This document shows positions 6,509-10,589 of a stretch of 10,589 nt of DNA, piece after piece. The position numbers were made by a program, and so were the translations under genes. Source of the stretch: Acidobacteriota bacterium. Lineage in GTDB: Bacteria > Acidobacteriota > Terriglobia > Terriglobales > Acidobacteriaceae. The notes under the pieces were generated by a model, which saw only the letters and a list, made by a program, of their open reading frames with translations, did no database searches and was not told the DNA's origin. The stretch's first letter is position 1; each line of letters starts with the position of its first letter. The stretch covers positions 1-10,589 of the forward strand of contig JAJZIF010000085.1 in NCBI GenBank assembly GCA_021810735.1, read 5' to 3'.

Positions 6509-7525
6509 ATGCGAAGTACGCAATTGCGCCATCATCCTGAACCGCAGCGCGCTCTTATCCGGTTGGCCCGTACCAATTCAAGTATCAGTTGGGCCACGCG
6601 CCTGGCTGTTCTCTGGGTCTTTCTTCTGCTCGCTCCCCCTACTCCTGCGAATTGCCAAGACAGCCTGCAGGATGCCCGCGCGCAGGTAGCCCAGAAGGAG
6701 CTTACCAAGGCCGAGCAAACAGTGCGCGCATACCTTGCGAAGAGCCCAGACTCTGCCGAGGGCCACTTCCTGCTGGGTTATATTCTGAACGCGGAACATA
6801 AACCTACGCGTTCGCTTGCGGAATATACAACCGGCGCGCGGTTCCACCCACCAAGCGCCAGCGATTTGCTGGTCGTGGCGGCTGACTACGTTTACCTCCA
6901 CGATTACAGCGACGCCGATAAATGGCTCACCATGGCCACGCAATGGAACCCTGGCGATGCACTGGGCTGGTATCTGCTTGGGCGGACAAAATATAACGAA
7001 AATCGTTTTCAGGAAGCGATCGACGCCTTCCGCAAGTGCCTTCAGCTCGATCCGAAGAATGTTCGCGCCGAAAGCAATTTAGGTTTGTCCTACGAAGGCT
7101 TAGCGGACGATGCTAGAGCGCAGCATGCTTATGTAACCGCGATCCAATGGGAAACTGAGCTGTCGCTTCCTGATCCTCAGCCATATCTGAATCTCGGAAT
7201 CCTGCTGGCACGGGACGGCCAAAATGCGCAGGCGATTCCCTATTTGCAAAAAGCTGTGGAATTGGCTCCTCAGAATCCTAAAGCGCGCGAGCAGCTTGGC
7301 CGCGCTTATGAAAAAATGCACATGTTGCGCAAAGCTCAATCGGAGTTGGAGAAAGCTGTACTGCTGGCGCCCAGCGTGTCCGCCCTGCATTTCCAGCTGG
7401 GGAGGGTCTATCACGAAGAGAAGAATGAGGACATGGCTAAGAAGGAATTTGCGGCCTGCGCGGCCCTGAATGGATCGAAATCCACCGATACAGATGAAAC
7501 GCCAAATCCGGATAGTCCGCATTAA
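6509..7525 (+). CDS. Exported TPR-repeat protein (TPR-2)
   Basis: A 338-aa tetratricopeptide-repeat protein. The N-terminus has a basic stretch and then a hydrophobic segment at about 31-43 (RLAVLWVFLLLAP) before TPANC-QD, consistent with export by signal peptidase. The -3 to -1 residues before Cys (Pro-Ala-Asn) do not make a lipobox. The start ATG 6509-6511 has no Shine-Dalgarno, and TTG codons at 6524 and 6563 are possible but no better supported. About seven TPR units cover residues 52-312. The clearest are 152-185 (GWYLLGRTKYNENRFQEAID and onward), 224-257 (YLNLGILLARDGQNAQAIPY) and 258-291 (EQLGRAYEKMHMLRKAQSEL). The tail (about 322-338) is polar and Pro/Asp-rich. It lies 157 bp after the TBDR, across a strong hairpin, and only 21 bp before the CRTAC1 gene, so TPR-2 and CRTAC1 are very likely co-transcribed. 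The molecular function is unknown; a partner or scaffold for the CRTAC1 protein is inferred. Confidence 0.87.
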   Translation: MRSTQLRHHPEPQRALIRLARTNSSISWATRLAVLWVFLLLAPPTPANCQDSLQDARAQVAQKELTKAEQTVRAYLAKSPDSAEGHFLLGYILNAEHKPTRSLAEYTTGARFHPPSASDLLVVAADYVYLHDYSDADKWLTMATQWNPGDALGWYLLGRTKYNENRFQEAIDAFRKCLQLDPKNVRAESNLGLSYEGLADDARAQHAYVTAIQWETELSLPDPQPYLNLGILLARDGQNAQAIPYLQKAVELAPQNPKAREQLGRAYEKMHMLRKAQSELEKAVLLAPSVSALHFQLGRVYHEEKNEDMAKKEFAACAALNGSKSTDTDETPNPDSPH

Positions 7526-7546
7526 TTCCGGGGGCCAAATTCGACT

Positions 7547-9388
7547 GTGGGATGTTCGCCTTCAATCCGCGGTGCTGGGGGCAGCTTGAGAAGATACCTC
7601 GTCGCTCCTTTCCATCCGATTGCAACGGCGATTCTACTGTGCCTGCCCATGCTTATCGGCGCGCAGACTCCCGATAAGTCCGGCACCAAAGCATCCCCAG
7701 ACTCCACATCGAAGATTTCCGTTTACCCGCCAACCAAGGACCATGCCGGACCGGCATGGTTCATCGATGTTGCCGACAAGGCGGGTCTTCATGCTCTCGA
7801 CACCAACGGGGACGTTCATTCCAAGCGATACATCCTGGAGTCCACAGGCAGTGGGGTCGCCGTTTTTGATTATGACAACGACGGCTGGCCCGACATTTTC
7901 CTGGTCAACGGCAGCGTCCTTCCGGATTCTCCGCCGCGCGGGAATGATGCCCCAACCGACCGCTTATTCCATAACAACCACGATGGAACCTTTACAGATG
8001 TTACGGCGCGGGCCGGCCTGCTCAGTTCTGGATGGGGACAGGGAGTATGCGTGGGAGATTACGACAATGACGGCTACGAAGACCTGTACGTAACCAGCTA
8101 CGGCAAGAACCACCTTTACCACAACCAGGGAAACGGAACCTTCAAAGAGGTCGCTCAGGAGTCGGGCGTGGCCGGCAGCGGAAAGGAATGGGGAACCGGA
8201 TGCGCATTCGTCGATTACGACAGAGATGGGAAGCTTGATCTTATCGTTTCAAATTATGTGCAGTTCGATCGGCAGAACACCCCAGGGCCCGGCCAGGCAC
8301 CTTTCTGCACGTGGAAAGAGATGCCGGTTTTTTGTGGTCCGCGTGGCCTGCCGAGCTCTCCCAATATTCTGTATCACAACCTGGGTGGCGGGAAATTCGA
8401 GGATGTAAGCAAATCTAGCGGCATTCAAAAAACGACAGGACACTACTGCTTTAGCGTCTCCACGTTGGATTATGACGACGATGGCTGGCCTGACGTTTAT
8501 ATAGCATGCGATTCGACACCCTCCATTCTGTACCACAATAACCACGACGGCACATTTACCGACGTCGCTCCGGATGCGGGAGTGGCCTACGACGGAGATG
8601 GCCGCGAACAGGCTGGGATGGGATCGACCATCGGCGATTATGACAACGACGGACGTCTCGATATCTTCAAAACCAATTTTTCCGACGACACCTCCACACT
8701 CTACCGGAACAATGGTGATGGCAGCTTCTCAGACGCAACGTATCAGGCCGGCCTCAGCGTCAATCGGCAGTACCTTGGCTGGGGAACAATGTTCATGGAC
8801 ATCGACAACGATGGTTGGTTAGACCTTTTGCTGGTCAATGGGCATGTCTATCCGCAGGTGGATAGCGGGAAGACAGGCTCGACCTACCAGGAGCCGCGCG
8901 TTCTGTACCACAACGTTGCTGGCAAATTCCAGGATATTTCGAACAAGTCAGGGCCCGGTATTACCGTTCCTGCATCGAGCCGCGGACTTGCGATTGGCGA
9001 CCTGTGGCTCGATGGACGCCTTGAAGCGGTGGTGAATAACATGAATCAACAGCCGATGCTTCTGGTGAACCTCGCGCAGAATGAAAACCATTGGCTGGAA
9101 ATACGCCTGGTCGGAACCTCGTCCAATCGGGATGCGATAGGTGCTCGCGTCGTGGTGTACGCAGGCGCTCACAGGTGGGTAGGCGAGCTGCGGAGCGGCT
9201 CGAGCTTCGACTCCAGCAATGCTTTCCAATTGCACTTTGGACTTGGAAGCCTACGGGCTGTGGACCGCATTGAAGTGCGCTGGCCCAGTGGCTCCACGGA
9301 AGTGTTCAAGGGTGTCATCGCCGGCCAGTTGATCACCCTGAAAGAGGGTACAGGAGTTGGCGGTACAAAGCCCCTGCGGAATCGCTGA
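7547..9388 (+). CDS. CRTAC1-family exported protein (FG-GAP/VCBS repeats + ASPIC/UnbV domain)
   Basis: A 613-aa secreted protein predicted to fold as a Ca2+-stabilised beta-propeller. A signal peptide is visible at about 14-39 (LRRYLV, then ATAILLCLPMLIGA). Six DxDxDG calcium-binding loops occur at 108, 171, 223, 308, 364 and 418 (DYDNDG, DYDNDG, DYDRDG, DYDDDG, DYDNDG, DIDNDG), with a degenerate seventh at 485 (DLWLDG). Companion LYHNxxDGTFxDV strands begin at 140, 190, 275, 328, 385 and 453. Residues about 527-597 are an ASPIC/UnbV domain (NRDAIGARV, LHFGLG, VRWPSG). The exported part contains exactly six cysteines (168, 219, 254, 263, 301, 321), including the CGPRGLP segment typical of this family. 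The start is uncertain: GTG 7547 has only a distant GGGGG, while TTG 7586 has GGGGG 4 nt upstream and begins right at the signal peptide. Family members occur in Acidobacteriota and Planctomycetes; their role is poorly defined. Surface binding or adhesion is inferred. Confidence 0.93.
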   Translation: MGCSPSIRGAGGSLRRYLVAPFHPIATAILLCLPMLIGAQTPDKSGTKASPDSTSKISVYPPTKDHAGPAWFIDVADKAGLHALDTNGDVHSKRYILESTGSGVAVFDYDNDGWPDIFLVNGSVLPDSPPRGNDAPTDRLFHNNHDGTFTDVTARAGLLSSGWGQGVCVGDYDNDGYEDLYVTSYGKNHLYHNQGNGTFKEVAQESGVAGSGKEWGTGCAFVDYDRDGKLDLIVSNYVQFDRQNTPGPGQAPFCTWKEMPVFCGPRGLPSSPNILYHNLGGGKFEDVSKSSGIQKTTGHYCFSVSTLDYDDDGWPDVYIACDSTPSILYHNNHDGTFTDVAPDAGVAYDGDGREQAGMGSTIGDYDNDGRLDIFKTNFSDDTSTLYRNNGDGSFSDATYQAGLSVNRQYLGWGTMFMDIDNDGWLDLLLVNGHVYPQVDSGKTGSTYQEPRVLYHNVAGKFQDISNKSGPGITVPASSRGLAIGDLWLDGRLEAVVNNMNQQPMLLVNLAQNENHWLEIRLVGTSSNRDAIGARVVVYAGAHRWVGELRSGSSFDSSNAFQLHFGLGSLRAVDRIEVRWPSGSTEVFKGVIAGQLITLKEGTGVGGTKPLRNR

Positions 9389-9457
9389 CCTGAATCGTCG
9401 CTCTCCGTTGCAGAGGCTTCTGGTTAGTAGCGTTGCCCTCGTATTCCGGACCGGCTG

Positions 9458-10589
9458 TTATTTTTGTGCCTGCCAAAAACCGGCCCCGCGATTGCCGTAC
9501 TCCACGCGTACAGTATTGATGGAATATGGGCCCACTGGCACAGTCATCTGGTTGCCCGCAACCGGAACCGGAAGTCCATTGGCGTGCTCCATCAGGTTGG
9601 TTGTGACCGCCGCGCTCGCACCAGCAGGAACCTGGATTCTCGCGTCTGTTTTCCTTCCGGCCCACTCGTAAAAGCGCAGGATGAGTGAGTCTCCGTCTTC
9701 GCTCTTCTTCATTGCGGTCAGCACCAGGTTGCTGGGATGAACGGTCACAAACGAGTGCGTTGAGGGCAGTTCGCCATCATGCTGCTGCGTCTGCATCGCG
9801 TGCAGCCTGTAGTTGAAAGCGTACCCATGCAGGACCGTATCGGCTTGCTTCCAGGTCCCGGCGTGTGGATACAGCGAATAACGAAAGTGCTGAGGACCGC
9901 GATCGGCATCCGGATCGGGCCACACTGGAGAGCGCAGCAGCGACAAGCGCAATACATTCCCCTTCACATCGTAGCCGTACTTGGAATCGTTGATGAGGCT
10001 GAACCCATGCTGCCCATCGCCCAGATCGGCCCAGCGCTGCGCCGGCACTTCGAACTTAGCCTTCTCGATGGAATTATTGCGTGTCGTCGGCCGCTCAATC
10101 GTTCCATACGGAATTTCGAAGGTTGCCTTCGGGGCAGTTGCCGCCAGCGGAAACGCCGCCTTAAGCAGGATGTGCGTCTCATGCCAGTCCACATCATTCA
10201 CCACGTCCACGCGCTGCATTCCCGCATACAGCACGATGTTCTGGATGAAGGTGGATTTGTCCCAATGCCGGGTAACCCGAACGATACTACGGACTGGACC
10301 GTGTTCGACGAGCTGAACGCTATCCGCCATGGTCAGGTTCGTGCCGTGCTCCGCAAAATTGGGATTGATGTTCCACGCGTCATACTCCTTGGGTGTATCC
10401 ACAAATGCCTGCAACATGTTGCCGCATTGTCCAGCCGCGATGCTTTCAAAATGCGCTTGCTTGTCATACAGGCTATCGATACAACCGTTCGTAGGATTCA
10501 CGACAACGCGGAGAAACTCGTTTTCCATGGTCACGCCGCTGGTCTTCAGATCCGTTTGCAAAGAACGCTTGCCCGCAATTGCGTGCAGC
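9458..10589 (-). CDS. GH38 alpha-mannosidase, C-terminal part (GH38-B; runs off right edge)
   Basis: The last 376 residues of a second family-38 alpha-mannosidase. The frame is open to the right edge, so the N-terminus and the catalytic Zn domain lie outside the window; the apparent TTG start at 10561 is internal. Family features include NPTNGCIDSLYDK near the fragment's start, DVDWHETHILLKAAFPL, IPYGTIERPT, a GFSLINDSKYGYDV segment, LRLSLLRSPVWPDPDADRG and SLYPHAG, and a final beta-domain (FYEWAGRKTDARIQVP, then TTNLMEHANG). These match the GH38 C-terminal beta-sandwich region. The stop is TAA at 9458-9460. It is convergent with the CRTAC1 gene across 69 bp in which no clear terminator was found. 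It cannot be the missing part of GH38-A, because gene order and direction are incompatible. It is therefore a separate enzyme, perhaps with different linkage preference. Confidence 0.93.
   Translation of the reverse strand, partial: LHAIAGKRSLQTDLKTSGVTMENEFLRVVVNPTNGCIDSLYDKQAHFESIAAGQCGNMLQAFVDTPKEYDAWNINPNFAEHGTNLTMADSVQLVEHGPVRSIVRVTRHWDKSTFIQNIVLYAGMQRVDVVNDVDWHETHILLKAAFPLAATAPKATFEIPYGTIERPTTRNNSIEKAKFEVPAQRWADLGDGQHGFSLINDSKYGYDVKGNVLRLSLLRSPVWPDPDADRGPQHFRYSLYPHAGTWKQADTVLHGYAFNYRLHAMQTQQHDGELPSTHSFVTVHPSNLVLTAMKKSEDGDSLILRFYEWAGRKTDARIQVPAGASAAVTTNLMEHANGLPVPVAGNQMTVPVGPYSINTVRVEYGNRGAGFWQAQK

Noticed and set aside
6650..6658. Lipobox in TPR-2 (PANC)
   Set aside because: Pro at -3 and Asn at -1 do not fit the [LVI][ASTVI][GAS]C pattern.
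6369..6689. Plus-strand 106-codon frame overlapping the start of TPR-2
   Set aside because: Begins inside the terminator hairpin, is out of frame with TPR-2, and shows no domain.
9389..9457. Bidirectional terminator between CRTAC1 and GH38-B
   Set aside because: Only short imperfect inverted repeats (CTCT/AGAG, CCGG-A-CCGG) without a proper stem and T-run.
1..10589. One GH38 gene split by insertion of the central genes
   Set aside because: Both pieces are on the minus strand, so a split gene would have its N-terminal part on the right; here the right piece is the C-terminal one. They are different genes.

Overview
The window most likely comes from an Acidobacteriota genome (Terriglobia / Acidobacteriaceae-like). 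This is an inference from gene content: a very long TonB-dependent receptor with a carboxypeptidase-like regulatory domain at its N-terminus, exported TPR proteins, a CRTAC1 (FG-GAP + ASPIC/UnbV) protein and secreted GH38 alpha-mannosidases, in GC-rich DNA. No rRNA, tRNA, CRISPR array, transposase or phage gene was seen.

Layout, left to right. (1) 1-1076, minus: N-terminal part of an exported GH38 alpha-mannosidase (GH38-A), which runs off the left edge. It has a GTG start with a good Shine-Dalgarno and a promoter with a perfect TATAAT. (2) 1266-2456, minus: an exported TPR protein (TPR-1) upstream of GH38-A on the same strand. (3) 2457-2838: a 382-bp divergent control region. (4) 2839-6351, plus: a 1170-aa TonB-dependent receptor (TBDR), followed by a strong hairpin at 6367-6405. 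(5) 6509-7525 and 7547-9388, plus: a second exported TPR protein (TPR-2) and, 21 bp later, a CRTAC1-family beta-propeller protein with six DxDxDG calcium loops and a C-terminal ASPIC/UnbV domain. (6) 9458-10589, minus: the C-terminal part of another GH38 alpha-mannosidase (GH38-B), which runs off the right edge and is convergent with the CRTAC1 gene.

Working model (inference): this is part of a mannose-containing-glycan utilisation locus. The TBDR would import oligosaccharides across the outer membrane. The GH38 enzymes would trim alpha-mannosides outside the cytoplasm. The TPR and CRTAC1 proteins would be periplasmic or surface accessory or binding components. The main regulatory observation is a 14-bp palindromic motif, TGGNAANNTTNCCA, found once over the -35 region of GH38-A (1189-1202) and once upstream of the TBDR (2757-2770). 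Both copies resemble LacI-family operators, so one sugar-responsive repressor may co-control the enzyme and the transporter.
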